Source: a virus. Taken from it: a stretch of 43,201 nt of DNA. Positions 1 to 8,124 of the stretch are shown here, piece by piece. Position numbers and translations under genes: made by a program. Under the pieces are notes generated by a model. It had not been told where the DNA came from, searched no databases, and saw nothing but the letters and a program-made list of their open reading frames with translations. How positions within the stretch are numbered: the stretch's first letter is position 1; every line of letters starts with the position of its first letter. The stretch covers positions 1 through 43,201 of IMG/VR virus record IMGVR_UViG_3300021962_000208; one strand, 5' to 3'.

Positions 1-30
1 GATGTATCAAACAAAACCACCAACCAACAT

Positions 31-456
31 ATGAAGAAAACACCAATCGCTTCAATGGCTAATGCGATAGGTGCTTCTATTGAATCGCTTCCTTTAGTAT
101 ATCGCCATCCACATGGTAAGCATTCAATTGTTGGTGACTCTCATTTCATACAATGTGGGGCTAAAAATTGTGGCACATGTAAAGAACACATTGCCCTCAT
201 GAATGCTGTGGTAGTACCGATAGATGGGCCACAATACGAATCACCATTCCCAGTGGATGAGTCTGTAACGATGTTTGATGCTCTCAAAGAATTGAGCCTT
301 AACCCATATACTCCAAACGCACCTATTGCTCTCGCTAAGATTATGAAAACCCCACTTCCAACAAAAGCACACAAATACATAGCCAGCATTGTTTCATGCT
401 TCACCTTTGAGCAACTGCAAGAGTTCGCCAAGCATCAAAAGAAAGGAGATGAATGA
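31..456 (+). CDS. Hypothetical protein with a possible zinc knuckle
   Basis: A 141-residue protein that I do not recognise. Its only visible motif is a Cys/His cluster (C42, C47, C50, H53) that could bind one zinc ion. The C-terminal third looks helical and ends in the acidic tail GDE, because the SD sequence GGAG of the next gene (445..448) lies in its last codons. The window begins 30 bases upstream, so its promoter cannot be judged and an earlier start cannot be excluded. It is probably an inner gene of an operon that begins outside the window. Confidence 0.7.
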   Translation: MKKTPIASMANAIGASIESLPLVYRHPHGKHSIVGDSHFIQCGAKNCGTCKEHIALMNAVVVPIDGPQYESPFPVDESVTMFDALKELSLNPYTPNAPIALAKIMKTPLPTKAHKYIASIVSCFTFEQLQEFAKHQKKGDE

Positions 457-521
457 AGTGGGTAAGAAAGGAAAAAGAAGAAAAGCACAACGAAGAAAAG
501 ATAAACAGAATGAGGAGATGA
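453..521 (+). CDS. Possible 22-residue charged peptide
   Basis: A 22-codon frame starts in an ATGA overlap with the stop of the preceding gene and follows GGAG by four bases. It ends in TGA at 519..521, just before the start of the phosphatase gene at 527. The peptide is almost all Lys, Arg, Glu and Asn. The ATGA junction is the usual coupling in this genome, but a frame this short can arise by chance. It may serve only to carry ribosomes to the SD at 514..517. Confidence 0.25.
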   Translation: MKWVRKEKEEKHNEEKINRMRR

Positions 522-526
522 ATAAA

Positions 527-1648
527 ATGAGTTACCCAAACAACTACAAGACGACAACGACAACGACATGGAAAGCACCAAAGCCTGCATGTCATACAGG
601 ACAGAACAAAGTGTTCACCACCACAGGCGGCATTGATGTGTACGCTGGTGGTCGTAACCGCAGTGGTGGCTGGTGGGTCATGCACCCTGCACCCGACCTC
701 GCCATTGGGCCGGACGAAACCATGTCACCTTCGTATTCCAAATCAGCATCAACCATTGTACCCGAAGGTTGGTCTTGCGACCAGTTCATTGGTCGCACTG
801 ACCCACCCAAGTACATGATTGAAATGGACTTTCCCGACTTCGGTGTTCCCAAAGTGGATGACTACTTTTGGTATGCCTTGCATGACGACATCTTGGAGTA
901 TGGTATCAAGTCCATCTCCACACAATGTGCTGGTGGTCATGGTCGCACAGGTGTGCAACTTGCTATCCTGTACTACTTGCTCAACGATGATGATGTAAAG
1001 GCGAGCATCACCGATGCCGCACAACTCATCTTACTCATCCGTGACTTACATTGTAGTCATGCTGTGGAAACCAATGAGCAACAACGCTACATCGCTCGTG
1101 TCCTTGACATCCCTGTTGGTGAATCTCTTATCGTTGAAACGAAGTGGGGTGGCTACTCTTGGCCTACGGGTGGTGATAAGGGAAAAGCGAATCCGACTAT
1201 TGGAGCGACCTTAGCAAAGACTACGACGGTAGGTACTGGATATAATCTCAATGAGAAGTGGGACATGACACCCAAGCCAGCCAACACCAAACCTCTTGTC
1301 ATGGAGGATGAGTTTGATAAGTGCGAGTGTTGTGATGAGCACGACTACTCTCTTTACGATGACTTTTGTTTCAATTGCGGTTGGCAATTACCCGATGATG
1401 TGGAACAATTGAAATGCCTTCATTGTGATACGAACAAACATTCATGGGAGTTCTTGTCCCCCAAAGACGAATCATGTATGTCTTGCTTAGCAAAAGAAAA
1501 CAACATCTATCATTCCATCACAAAGGTATTCTGTAGTGGATGCAAGTCAATGAGAGAAATGGACATGGTGGGTGAGTTCATCAATGGAGGATTCCTGTGC
1601 CTCGCTTGCGAGGCTAATACACCAGCAACAAAGGAAGTGAAAGAATGA
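527..1648 (+). CDS. Cys-based protein phosphatase with three C-terminal zinc ribbons
   Basis: A 373-residue protein. C134-AGGHG-R140-T141 is the CX5R(S/T) phosphate-binding loop of the protein tyrosine and dual-specificity phosphatases, so removal of phosphate from protein or nucleotide substrates is the likely reaction. After the phosphatase domain come three pairs of Cys motifs (CECC with CFNC, CLHC with CMSC, CSGC with CLAC) that look like three zinc ribbons and may select the target. I chose the ATG at 527 because GGAG at 514..517 lies nine bases upstream. The frame is open back to 389, but that part is lysine-rich and overlaps the previous gene. Another Cys-phosphatase lies at 13950. The substrate is unknown. 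Confidence 0.7.
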   Translation: MSYPNNYKTTTTTTWKAPKPACHTGQNKVFTTTGGIDVYAGGRNRSGGWWVMHPAPDLAIGPDETMSPSYSKSASTIVPEGWSCDQFIGRTDPPKYMIEMDFPDFGVPKVDDYFWYALHDDILEYGIKSISTQCAGGHGRTGVQLAILYYLLNDDDVKASITDAAQLILLIRDLHCSHAVETNEQQRYIARVLDIPVGESLIVETKWGGYSWPTGGDKGKANPTIGATLAKTTTVGTGYNLNEKWDMTPKPANTKPLVMEDEFDKCECCDEHDYSLYDDFCFNCGWQLPDDVEQLKCLHCDTNKHSWEFLSPKDESCMSCLAKENNIYHSITKVFCSGCKSMREMDMVGEFINGGFLCLACEANTPATKEVKE

Positions 1649-1926
1649 ATTGGAAAGATGCAAAAAGATACATGCAACGACATGAGGATGGAGAACTGAC
1701 ACCGCAGGGTTATGACGAACTGCTCAACTTCTTGTACGCACAACACGAAGAGGCCGGACAGTTCTTGAACACAGGTTGTCCTTGTGGTACATGCGTACCA
1801 AGAAAAATGATGGGCATGTCATGGTGGAAGCGACTCGGCTTCAACTCAGCGACAGACTGTGCCGAGGCACTGCAAGAAGAAGGACACCAACACTTCAACG
1901 ATTGGTACAGGGGGCGACTTGAATGA
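1645..1926 (+). CDS. Hypothetical protein with a GCPCGTC motif
   Basis: A 93-residue protein of unknown function, coupled by ATGA overlaps to the genes on both sides. C45, C47 and C50 form a close cluster that could bind metal or a cofactor. The rest is charged and aromatic, with no membrane segment. It resembles no family I can name. Its position just after the phosphatase suggests co-expression and nothing more. Confidence 0.6.
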   Translation: MNWKDAKRYMQRHEDGELTPQGYDELLNFLYAQHEEAGQFLNTGCPCGTCVPRKMMGMSWWKRLGFNSATDCAEALQEEGHQHFNDWYRGRLE

Positions 1927-2255
1927 ACTGGACAAACGAAGCATGGGAAGAAGAACAGATGAGCAACTTAGGTTGTAAAAGCGTGAGCGATTTGATTGCG
2001 CTGGTGAAGGGTGAGCAAGAGAAACCATTTGAAATACAGATATGGTTTCACGCACAAATACATGAACACACAGAACAATTGGAATACTTGGCCGAGCCTC
2101 ATGTTGTTATCAAACACCACGACATAGACTCAGCCTACCGAGAGTATGAATCAATTGTCATGCACGACCCATTCCACATTCAACTGGTGGAATACGATAG
2201 CAACGGTAATGGAGAAATGTTGGAAGAAGGCGGCACATGGGAGATGAGCGAATGA
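1923..2255 (+). CDS. Hypothetical acidic protein
   Basis: A 110-residue, strongly acidic, soluble protein of unknown function, with several histidines in the middle (FHAQIHEH, IKHHD). It starts in an ATGA overlap and also ends in one. It begins MNWTNEAW, echoing the MNWKDAK of its upstream neighbour, so the two may share a start region, though the remainder does not obviously align. Confidence 0.6.
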   Translation: MNWTNEAWEEEQMSNLGCKSVSDLIALVKGEQEKPFEIQIWFHAQIHEHTEQLEYLAEPHVVIKHHDIDSAYREYESIVMHDPFHIQLVEYDSNGNGEMLEEGGTWEMSE

Positions 2256-2425
2256 TTGACACAGACAAATACGAATACATGGTGACACATTCCAAAAGTG
2301 GAGAGTCCGATGGGCCATTTGCGACATACGAAGAAGCGAAGGCTCACTACGAATACCTGTGCGCCGAGGCTGACCCTGATAGCGCACGATACTATTTCAT
2401 TGAGGAAGTGATGAAGAATGATTGA
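2252..2425 (+). CDS. Small hypothetical protein, MIDTD start (57 aa)
   Basis: A 57-residue protein of unknown function that starts in an ATGA overlap at 2252. An in-frame ATG at 2237 lies inside the previous gene and is less likely. The first 18 bases around the start (2250..2267) recur exactly at 2416 and 5825, so three genes here begin with MIDTD. The middle (FATYEEAKAHYEYL) looks like a short amphipathic helix. Confidence 0.55.
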   Translation: MIDTDKYEYMVTHSKSGESDGPFATYEEAKAHYEYLCAEADPDSARYYFIEEVMKND

Positions 2426-2570
2426 CACAGACACAGTGAGAGAAGTGCTTGAGGCATATTGGAAAATGCAAAGCCAAATCTATGAAGGTGGGATGGACAT
2501 GTCCGATTTCACCGAAGAAGATATGGTTGCATGGGTAGCAGAACTATTGGAAGGAGATGAAGAGGAATGA
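2418..2570 (+). CDS. Small hypothetical protein, MIDTD start (50 aa)
   Basis: A 50-residue acidic protein of unknown function. It overlaps the end of the previous gene by eight bases and begins with the same MIDTD-coding block as the genes at 2252 and 5827. The C-terminus is GDEEE, encoded by GGAGATGAAGAGGAATGA, which also carries the SD and the ATGA start of the SNF2 gene. Confidence 0.5.
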   Translation: MIDTDTVREVLEAYWKMQSQIYEGGMDMSDFTEEDMVAWVAELLEGDEEE

Positions 2571-5146
2571 ACACCACAACAATCCACAGAATGATTCGGG
2601 TGTTCACTGGCTATGGCGCACCCGACATCAAAGATGATGTCGGCCCTAACAAAGCCGACTGGCCCTTCTTCAATTCGGTTGCACACCAAGACGAGATGCA
2701 AGACTACCAACTGCTTGAAGCGGCTGAACGATTCCACAAGTATCGCAACACGCAACTGCCATCCATCATGGCTGACGCTGGACTCATCAGCAAAGCAAGT
2801 CAAGTGGAGTCCTACCTTGAGAAGATGAAGGTGCGAGGCACACAGGCTAAGGTTGAGTACGAGCGACAGCAAGCCACCATCCGTAAGCGTGACCAATTGC
2901 GTAGCGATGCTCGCCTCTATGTCCGTAGTCGGTTGAACAAACAGTTGCCCTTCCGTGAGCGACAGGTTGAGATTGCACTCAACAATTTCATGGAAGCCTA
3001 CGAGTGTGAGCGTGATGAAGCGATGTCCCTCTTTGAACAGACGAAGGCTGAATGGAAACCACCAGCCAGCAAGGTTGTGTCCTTCTCCAATGTGGATGAC
3101 ACATGGACAAACCGATGGGGCAAACAATTCACCAGCAAACGAATTGCACTTGACTACACCTACAACCCCGAACTCAACAACGCACTCAAGAATGCTCTTG
3201 GCTTTCCTGCCGTCAAGTGGGATGGTAAGATGAGGAAGTGGACACTGCAAGACGACGCTGATGTTCTCGCTAAGGCTAAAGCCATCATGATTGAACAGGG
3301 TATGTTCTTCAACGAGCAGTCCCTACAACACATTGAGGTATCAGCACCGAAGGAAGAATCTATAGAACGCAAGACCACAACTGTATCGGCTCGCATTGTT
3401 GGCAACTCAATGATTGAAATGGAGTGGCCTTACATTGAGGACTTCGTTCTGCGTGGTGACTTGCTCTCCGTTGTCAAGGCAACACAGGGTCGCAAGTTCA
3501 ACCCAACCAATAAGACTTGGAGTGTGGGTGTGGGTGAGGCTGGCCCATTGATTGACCGCTTGCGTAAGCATGATGAGAATACATGGTGTCTCCAACTCGC
3601 AGACGCACTACAGGTTATTCCCGAAATTGAAACCTACATGGAGGAGCGAGCCAACCGTATCGCTATCAGTGGTGCGGCCACCCTTGACCAAGAGATGATA
3701 GTCGCTCAATTGCAGGAGGATTTGAGCAACCACTTCCCTGCTGGCCGTGAACTGTACCCGTTCCAATATGTCGGTGTTCACTTTGCACAACTCGCTGGTG
3801 GGCGTTGCCTTATCGGTGACGACATGGGAGTGGGTAAGACCATCCAAGCCATCGCACACATCGCACTCAACACCGACCAGTTGCCCGCACTCATCGTTTG
3901 CCCTGCCTCGGTCAAGTACAACTGGGCCAAAGAATGCAGGGCGTGGCTACCCAACATGACCGTTGAAATCCTTGAGGGTCGTAGTGGTGTGATTCCAACG
4001 GCTGACATCATCATCTGTAACTACGACATCATCAGTGGGCGTAGTGCCGCACTGCTTGGTTATGGCTTCAACATCGTGGTGTGTGACGAGAGCCATTATC
4101 TCAAGAACATTAAGGCCAAACGCACACAAGCAACCCTTGAGGTGGCTGGTGAGTCCGAGTCTGTTATCTGTCTGTCGGGTACTGCCGTGACCAACCGGCC
4201 AAGCGAGTTCTTCACCACACTCAATCTCCTTCGCCCCAATGAGTTCCCCTCCTTCTTCCCTTACGGTCAACGCTATTGCGATGGCTACAACACAGGTTGG
4301 GGATGGGATTTCAGTGGAGCGAGCAACACCGATGAACTACACGCTCGCACAAGAGACTTCTGTATTCGCCGCCTCAAGCAAGAGGTACTGACTGAACTGC
4401 CCGACAAGGTGCGTACCATCATGGACATTCAACCAAGCAAGGCCGAACTCAAGCGTTACAGTGACCTGCACCGAGCATGGATGGAGGATTATGAGATGCA
4501 CCAAAATCACGGCACACTCCCTGCTGGTTTCGTTCTCAACATGCTCACGGCCCTGCGCCACGAATGCGGCCTCATCAAAGTCCCTTCCACTGTTGAATAC
4601 ATCAAGGAACACTATGACATCACAGGCGGCAAGCCGTTGGTTGTCTTTGCTCACCACACCGATGTACTGAAAGGTTGTGTTGAAGCACTGCGAGCCGACA
4701 AAGACCGTAAGTGGCGAGTCGGTGGTATCACTGGTGACATGCCAGCCGACAAGAGGCAAGCCAATGTTGAAGCATTTCAAGCAGGGGGTATTGATGTCCT
4801 GTTCTGTTCAACTGTTGCCGCCAAGGAAGGTATCACCCTCACTGCCGCTAACACTGTTGTATTCGTGGAGCGTGAGTGGGTGCCCGGTTGGGAAGAGCAA
4901 GCCGAGGACAGGGTGTACCGTATCGGTCAAGAGAGCGATTCAGTCCATGCCGTGTACCTCTCGGTGGCTCGCACCATTGACGAGAAGTTCAACACCGTTA
5001 TTGAAGAGAAGCGTAAGGTCGTGAAGGCCGTGCTGGATGGTGGTGACATGGAAGAGCGTGAAGGTATTGCCAACGCACTGATACAGTCCATGATTGATAG
5101 CGGGGATTTGCCCGCCAACTTTGGAAAAATGAAGGTGAAAGCATGA
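2567..5146 (+). CDS. SNF2-family helicase with HARP-like repeats
   Basis: An 859-residue superfamily 2 DNA translocase of the SNF2 group. Walker A is GDDMGVGKT (417..425), motif II is DESH (507..510), motif III contains LSGTA, and motif VI is AEDRVYRIGQ (779..788). The N-terminal 400 residues contain two segments, around FPAVKWDGKMRKWTL and around KFNPTNKTWSV, that resemble the HARP repeats of the eukaryotic annealing helicase SMARCAL1. From that family I infer fork remodelling or annealing of single strands during viral replication; the enzymatic detail is not visible in sequence. The start is an ATGA overlap. It is the last large gene before the first TATA element, and only an 11-codon frame follows it. 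Confidence 0.85.
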   Translation: MNTTTIHRMIRVFTGYGAPDIKDDVGPNKADWPFFNSVAHQDEMQDYQLLEAAERFHKYRNTQLPSIMADAGLISKASQVESYLEKMKVRGTQAKVEYERQQATIRKRDQLRSDARLYVRSRLNKQLPFRERQVEIALNNFMEAYECERDEAMSLFEQTKAEWKPPASKVVSFSNVDDTWTNRWGKQFTSKRIALDYTYNPELNNALKNALGFPAVKWDGKMRKWTLQDDADVLAKAKAIMIEQGMFFNEQSLQHIEVSAPKEESIERKTTTVSARIVGNSMIEMEWPYIEDFVLRGDLLSVVKATQGRKFNPTNKTWSVGVGEAGPLIDRLRKHDENTWCLQLADALQVIPEIETYMEERANRIAISGAATLDQEMIVAQLQEDLSNHFPAGRELYPFQYVGVHFAQLAGGRCLIGDDMGVGKTIQAIAHIALNTDQLPALIVCPASVKYNWAKECRAWLPNMTVEILEGRSGVIPTADIIICNYDIISGRSAALLGYGFNIVVCDESHYLKNIKAKRTQATLEVAGESESVICLSGTAVTNRPSEFFTTLNLLRPNEFPSFFPYGQRYCDGYNTGWGWDFSGASNTDELHARTRDFCIRRLKQEVLTELPDKVRTIMDIQPSKAELKRYSDLHRAWMEDYEMHQNHGTLPAGFVLNMLTALRHECGLIKVPSTVEYIKEHYDITGGKPLVVFAHHTDVLKGCVEALRADKDRKWRVGGITGDMPADKRQANVEAFQAGGIDVLFCSTVAAKEGITLTAANTVVFVEREWVPGWEEQAEDRVYRIGQESDSVHAVYLSVARTIDEKFNTVIEEKRKVVKAVLDGGDMEEREGIANALIQSMIDSGDLPANFGKMKVKA

Positions 5147-5180
5147 GTGATACCTGTTCGCTCAAGGAATTGAATTAAAG

Positions 5181-5217
5181 AGTATTTAAACCAACAAAGA
5201 GAAAGGAGATGAGAAAG
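5181..5217 (+). promoter_or_regulatory. Repeated promoter element, copy 1
   Basis: TATTTAAA (5183..5190) is followed by CCAACAAAGAGAAAGG and GAGATGAG. The block recurs at six other places, always in front of a gene on the + strand. The ATG at 5218 begins 28 bases after the last base of the box. An archaeal TATA box would start transcription near 5210..5216, so the message has almost no leader. GGAG at 5205..5208 is also nine bases from the ATG, so an SD role is possible if transcription starts earlier. Confidence 0.75.
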
Positions 5218-5418
5218 ATGACGAAAAGCAAAATGAGTACGAGAGCAATAAGCAGAAAATGCCAAGGCCGACCCATGCGGCAGGCCGAAGAACGAATGAG
5301 TCTCAAGGAGAGGCATCGCCTTCACAGGCTACGCCACCCCAACGAGAAGAGTATTGAATTGCTTGAAAAAATCAAACGCTCCCTACAAAATCGTGTTGAT
5401 TGGGAAGGTGATGAGTGA
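5218..5418 (+). CDS. Small basic hypothetical protein
   Basis: A 66-residue protein, very rich in Arg and Lys in its first 45 residues and therefore possibly nucleic-acid binding. It has no recognisable fold. I chose the ATG at 5218 over the one at 5209: it gives the same TATA-to-ATG distance as the other operons, and the ATG at 5209 lies inside the repeated element. It is the first gene of its operon and ends in EGDE before a TGATG junction. Confidence 0.6.
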   Translation: MTKSKMSTRAISRKCQGRPMRQAEERMSLKERHRLHRLRHPNEKSIELLEKIKRSLQNRVDWEGDE

Positions 5419-5516
5419 TGTACCGAATGACACCACACGGCATGGCCCGTCATGTCATGACCATTGAAGATGAGGCCACAGGTATGATTGAAATTATTTT
5501 GGAGTTGGTTGAATGA
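5418..5516 (+). CDS. Small hypothetical protein (32 aa)
   Basis: A 32-codon frame joined to its neighbours by TGATG upstream and ATGA downstream, which is the main reason to believe it. It is Met-rich at first and then acidic. Function unknown. Confidence 0.4.
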   Translation: MYRMTPHGMARHVMTIEDEATGMIEIILELVE

Positions 5517-5830
5517 CTTATCCTATAGAGCAGACGAAACTTGACCGAATGGTGGAGAACATCAAAGCGTTAGGGCTGGACAAAACCCCCATTCACTTCT
5601 ACAGCACAGACTTCACGAAGGGGCATATTCTAACCGTCTATGATGACAAGCGTGGCGAAGAAATAGGGATTGGAAGCATCAAAGACTTTTGGCTTCCCGA
5701 ATTGTTTTCTTCAGCACCCGAACTTGCCTTAGAAGTCAAGCAGTTGCGTGAACAGTTACACACTCTTAACGGGATGTACAATGCCCTATGCATTGCTATT
5801 GAGAACTATGAGAAGGAGTTGATTGAATGA
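5513..5830 (+). CDS. Hypothetical protein with a C-terminal coiled coil
   Basis: A 105-residue protein. After a mixed N-terminal half, SAPELALEVKQLREQL and the residues after it form a predicted coiled coil. Many small phage proteins have such an end after an alanine/proline turn. The next gene ends its middle part with a similar segment (DAPLILEAYKEKCEEVKQLR), so the two may be related or act together. Role unknown. It is coupled by ATGA on both sides. Confidence 0.6.
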   Translation: MTYPIEQTKLDRMVENIKALGLDKTPIHFYSTDFTKGHILTVYDDKRGEEIGIGSIKDFWLPELFSSAPELALEVKQLREQLHTLNGMYNALCIAIENYEKELIE

Positions 5831-6372
5831 TTGACACAGACAGATACGAAGGACACACAGAAGGTAAGTGGGAATGCACAGACGATGCTGACGGAGGGGT
5901 TGAACTCTTTTCTTCTCACTCCAAAGAGTTCCACCAACAATGGCTCGCTGATGCTTCGCTTCGTCACAAAACGCAACAAGACAAGGATGGGATGGGACTT
6001 AGGGTGGATGATGGCATCATCACCAACATAGCCCATGTCCTCCATCCCGATGATGAGGGAATTGGTGGTGGATGGTTTCACGAACACAACAGGCTCGTTC
6101 CCCATGAGATTTGGCAAAAAGAACAGAAAGCAAACATGCGACTCATCGCAGACGCACCACTAATCCTTGAAGCATACAAAGAGAAATGCGAGGAAGTCAA
6201 GCAGTTGCGTAAAGCATTGGAAATTGAACAACAGATTGTGCAAGCCTTCTATGAGTACAGGGAGGACTGTTGTTTTGACCACTGCGAAGCGTGGATGCTT
6301 GAGAAAGGTCATCGTGTCATGGTGAATATAGGCGATGATGAGCAGAGTGAATGGAAGGTGGAGATTGAATGA
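5827..6372 (+). CDS. Phage-type hypothetical protein, MIDTD start
   Basis: A 181-residue acidic protein. The N-terminal part resembles a class of phage early proteins in which a variable beta-rich region leads into NMRLIADAPLILEAYKEK and a coiled coil. C263-type disulfide or metal pairs are not evident, although CCFDHC lies near the C-terminus. It begins with the same MIDTD block as the genes at 2252 and 2418. Function unknown; the resemblance is to a pattern common in phage accessory genes and not to a characterised protein. Confidence 0.6.
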   Translation: MIDTDRYEGHTEGKWECTDDADGGVELFSSHSKEFHQQWLADASLRHKTQQDKDGMGLRVDDGIITNIAHVLHPDDEGIGGGWFHEHNRLVPHEIWQKEQKANMRLIADAPLILEAYKEKCEEVKQLRKALEIEQQIVQAFYEYREDCCFDHCEAWMLEKGHRVMVNIGDDEQSEWKVEIE

Positions 6373-6605
6373 CAATGAGCGACCATCAAGACAGCGAACA
6401 CTTCACCTATGACAGAACATGGGAAGAGATTCAAGAGATGTTGGACAGGGCGGAGCGCAAACAGAATCAACACCTCACGGCCATGCAGACTTGTCCCAAA
6501 GACAAGCGTATGTTCCACATGAGGAATTACAAGGCACTGGAAGGTGTCGTCAAATCCCTGCGTTGGGTGTTGGGGGATAAACAAATTGAACACCCGTTGG
6601 AGTGA
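6369..6605 (+). CDS. Small helical hypothetical protein
   Basis: A 78-residue charged, helical protein of unknown function. It starts in an ATGA overlap. A second in-frame ATG six bases further on (6375) is equally possible. Confidence 0.55.
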   Translation: MTMSDHQDSEHFTYDRTWEEIQEMLDRAERKQNQHLTAMQTCPKDKRMFHMRNYKALEGVVKSLRWVLGDKQIEHPLE

Positions 6606-6610
6606 GAAGA

Positions 6611-6862
6611 ATGAAAGCATACATACGCACAGTAAATGGATTAGTGAACATGGATGATGTCCAAGCAATCAGTTGGAAGTCACGAAAAGAAGTACCCGAA
6701 GATGACCCCTTCCCTATCTCACTCATTTTCTTTATGAAGGGTGGTACGACATTCCTTGCCAATGCGAGCATCAAGTCACTGTACAAAACACAAGAGCGTT
6801 TCAAGGAAATGTGGACACAAGAATACGAAGTCTTGGACATTTCGGAAGGTGATGAAGAATGA
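6611..6862 (+). CDS. Small hypothetical protein (beta-rich)
   Basis: An 83-residue protein whose opening (MKAYIRTVNGLVNMDDVQAI) looks like a small beta barrel or PH-like strand pattern seen in short phage and bacterial proteins. I chose the ATG at 6611, with GGAG (6599..6602) eight bases upstream, over the GTG at 6602 that overlaps the previous stop. It ends EGDEE. Function unknown. Confidence 0.55.
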   Translation: MKAYIRTVNGLVNMDDVQAISWKSRKEVPEDDPFPISLIFFMKGGTTFLANASIKSLYKTQERFKEMWTQEYEVLDISEGDEE

Positions 6863-6990
6863 CAAACACGAAGAAAGACATACTGGAATGGGTAAAGGTG
6901 CGACTGGCGGGTGTACCCGATGACGCAGAAATGGAAGTGAACATTATGTTGTCGTACTTATGCGAAGAAGGATATTATGTAGAAGTTTGA
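6859..6990 (+). CDS. Small hypothetical protein (43 aa)
   Basis: A 43-residue acidic protein that starts in an ATGA overlap. It is the last gene of this operon, 15 bases before the next TATA element. Function unknown. Confidence 0.45.
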   Translation: MTNTKKDILEWVKVRLAGVPDDAEMEVNIMLSYLCEEGYYVEV

Positions 6991-7005
6991 GGATTTCAAT
7001 TGAAC

Positions 7006-7042
7006 AGTATTTAAACCAACAAAGAGAAAGGAGATGAGAAAA
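7006..7042 (+). promoter_or_regulatory. Repeated promoter element, copy 2
   Basis: TATTTAAA at 7008..7015 is followed by the same block as copy 1, and the ATG at 7043 stands 27 bases after the box. Upstream is TTGAACAG, shared with copies 3 and 4. The element separates a small gene pair (7043..7529) from the preceding operon. Confidence 0.75.
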
Positions 7043-7297
7043 ATGATTAACAGACTGGTAACATTTGTGAATGATAAGCAAGCAAAGCACTTTGAAATTG
7101 AGGGTGAATTATGGGCCTTCAGTGACATGGGGTGGCGAAACGGAAGTGCGGAAAATATCTCCCTTTTGTATCAAGACGGATTGGGCTTCGTGTGTATTGA
7201 AGTGAATGCGGAAGGTAACATTTCTCGCTCACGCTACGACCATGTGGCTAAACGATGGGAAACAGAAAGAGGTGAGGGAAATGAAATTGATGGATGA
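7043..7297 (+). CDS. Hypothetical protein
   Basis: An 84-residue soluble protein of unknown function, first of a two-gene unit. I chose the ATG at 7043 over that at 7034 because it fits the fixed distance from the TATA element. The sequence alternates strands and charged turns and has no motif I can name. Confidence 0.55.
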   Translation: MINRLVTFVNDKQAKHFEIEGELWAFSDMGWRNGSAENISLLYQDGLGFVCIEVNAEGNISRSRYDHVAKRWETERGEGNEIDG

Positions 7298-7529
7298 ACG
7301 AAACCTTAAGGGTTTATTACAAGTCGTTAAAGTGGGCGAAAGGGTATCAGCGAGAGAAGCGTTGGACAGGCTTATTGAATGGCGTACCGCCAAGGGTGGT
7401 AACTTGATGTACATTCCAAATGTGAACAGACTGGCAACAACCATGAGAGTGTCGGGTCATTTTAGAAAAGAACGGGTTACGAAGATTGATGGTTCGGGAG
7501 AGCGAACCATTTACTTAAGAGCATATTAA
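7281..7529 (+). CDS. Possible winged-helix DNA-binding protein
   Basis: An 82-residue protein. Helices around VSAREALDRLIEWR and NVNRLATTMRVSG, followed by a basic strand pair (FRKERVTKIDGSGERTIYLR), suggest a winged helix-turn-helix. The start at 7281 is supported by GAGGTGAG directly upstream, although it overlaps the previous gene by 17 bases. The protein shares the pattern ISAKDAWEQL/VSAREALDRL with the next gene at 7573, so the two may be distant paralogues. A role as an archaeal-type regulator is an inference. Confidence 0.5.
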   Translation: MKLMDERNLKGLLQVVKVGERVSAREALDRLIEWRTAKGGNLMYIPNVNRLATTMRVSGHFRKERVTKIDGSGERTIYLRAY

Positions 7530-7535
7530 CTGAAC

Positions 7536-7572
7536 AGTATTTAAACCAACAAAGAGAAAGGAGATGAGAAAC
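7536..7572 (+). promoter_or_regulatory. Repeated promoter element, copy 3
   Basis: TATTTAAA at 7538..7545 is followed by the full block, with the ATG at 7573 again 27 bases after the box. It lies only 530 bases from copy 2 and is identical to it from CTGAAC/TTGAAC through GATGAGAA. Confidence 0.75.
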
Positions 7573-8124
7573 ATGGCTAAAACGAAGCGAATGGAAAATG
7601 AAGGCAAGACTGTGTTTGCGGCAAGAGTGGTTACCCAGTACGGTGACTTCATCAGTGCTAAAGACGCATGGGAACAACTGGTGGACAAGCGAGGTGTAGG
7701 TGTAAGCGACTGGCAACGATTCCAGTCTAACCTTACTGATGCAGTACGCTTTGGTATGTTGTCCAAGAAACGAGGCGAGGACAGCAAGGGCAGGATGCGT
7801 GTACTGTACGGCCCGAAGCGACCCGACTTCATTATTGAAAAGACCACAATGACCACAGAAGAGTTGAATGCGAGGTTTGAAGCACCGTTCCTTGAGGGTG
7901 CGTTGCCCCTACCCGACATCGTGGTGGAGAAAGTACAACGACCCAACCGACTAACCATTGAGGACATTCCCCTTGGCGACATCCTATCCTACAACCATGT
8001 GGAGCGTGACGACATTATGAGTGTGCTTGAAGATTTGATTTACGACACACCTCTTAGTGATTTGCGTGCCCGCTACCCCACCTTTGAGGATTTGGTGTGG
8101 AACATTGTGAGAGGTGATGAGTGA
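7573..8124 (+). CDS. Probable winged-helix protein with C-terminal extension
   Basis: A 183-residue protein. Residues 10 to 80 look like a winged helix: a helix at ISAKDAWEQLVDKR, a second at DWQRFQSNLTDAVRFGML, then a basic hairpin ending in VLYGPK. The remaining 100 residues are acidic and of unknown fold. The first half matches the pattern of the protein at 7281. Being first in a long operon, a regulator role is plausible but not shown. The ATG at 7573 fits the TATA spacing; the ATG at 7564 is inside the repeated element. Confidence 0.5.
   Translation: MAKTKRMENEGKTVFAARVVTQYGDFISAKDAWEQLVDKRGVGVSDWQRFQSNLTDAVRFGMLSKKRGEDSKGRMRVLYGPKRPDFIIEKTTMTTEELNARFEAPFLEGALPLPDIVVEKVQRPNRLTIEDIPLGDILSYNHVERDDIMSVLEDLIYDTPLSDLRARYPTFEDLVWNIVRGDE

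Noticed and set aside
389-526. N-terminal extension of the zinc-ribbon phosphatase
   Set aside because: It overlaps the preceding gene, is lysine-rich and has no homologue-like features; the ATG at 527 has a well-placed SD.
2480-3250. Long open frame on the - strand inside the SNF2 gene
   Set aside because: It is the mirror of a strongly coding + strand gene, and its protein looks like a random hydrophobic mixture.
5143-5178. An 11-codon frame in an ATGA overlap after the SNF2 gene
   Set aside because: Too short and without conserved features; it is more likely the remains of a junction before the promoter.
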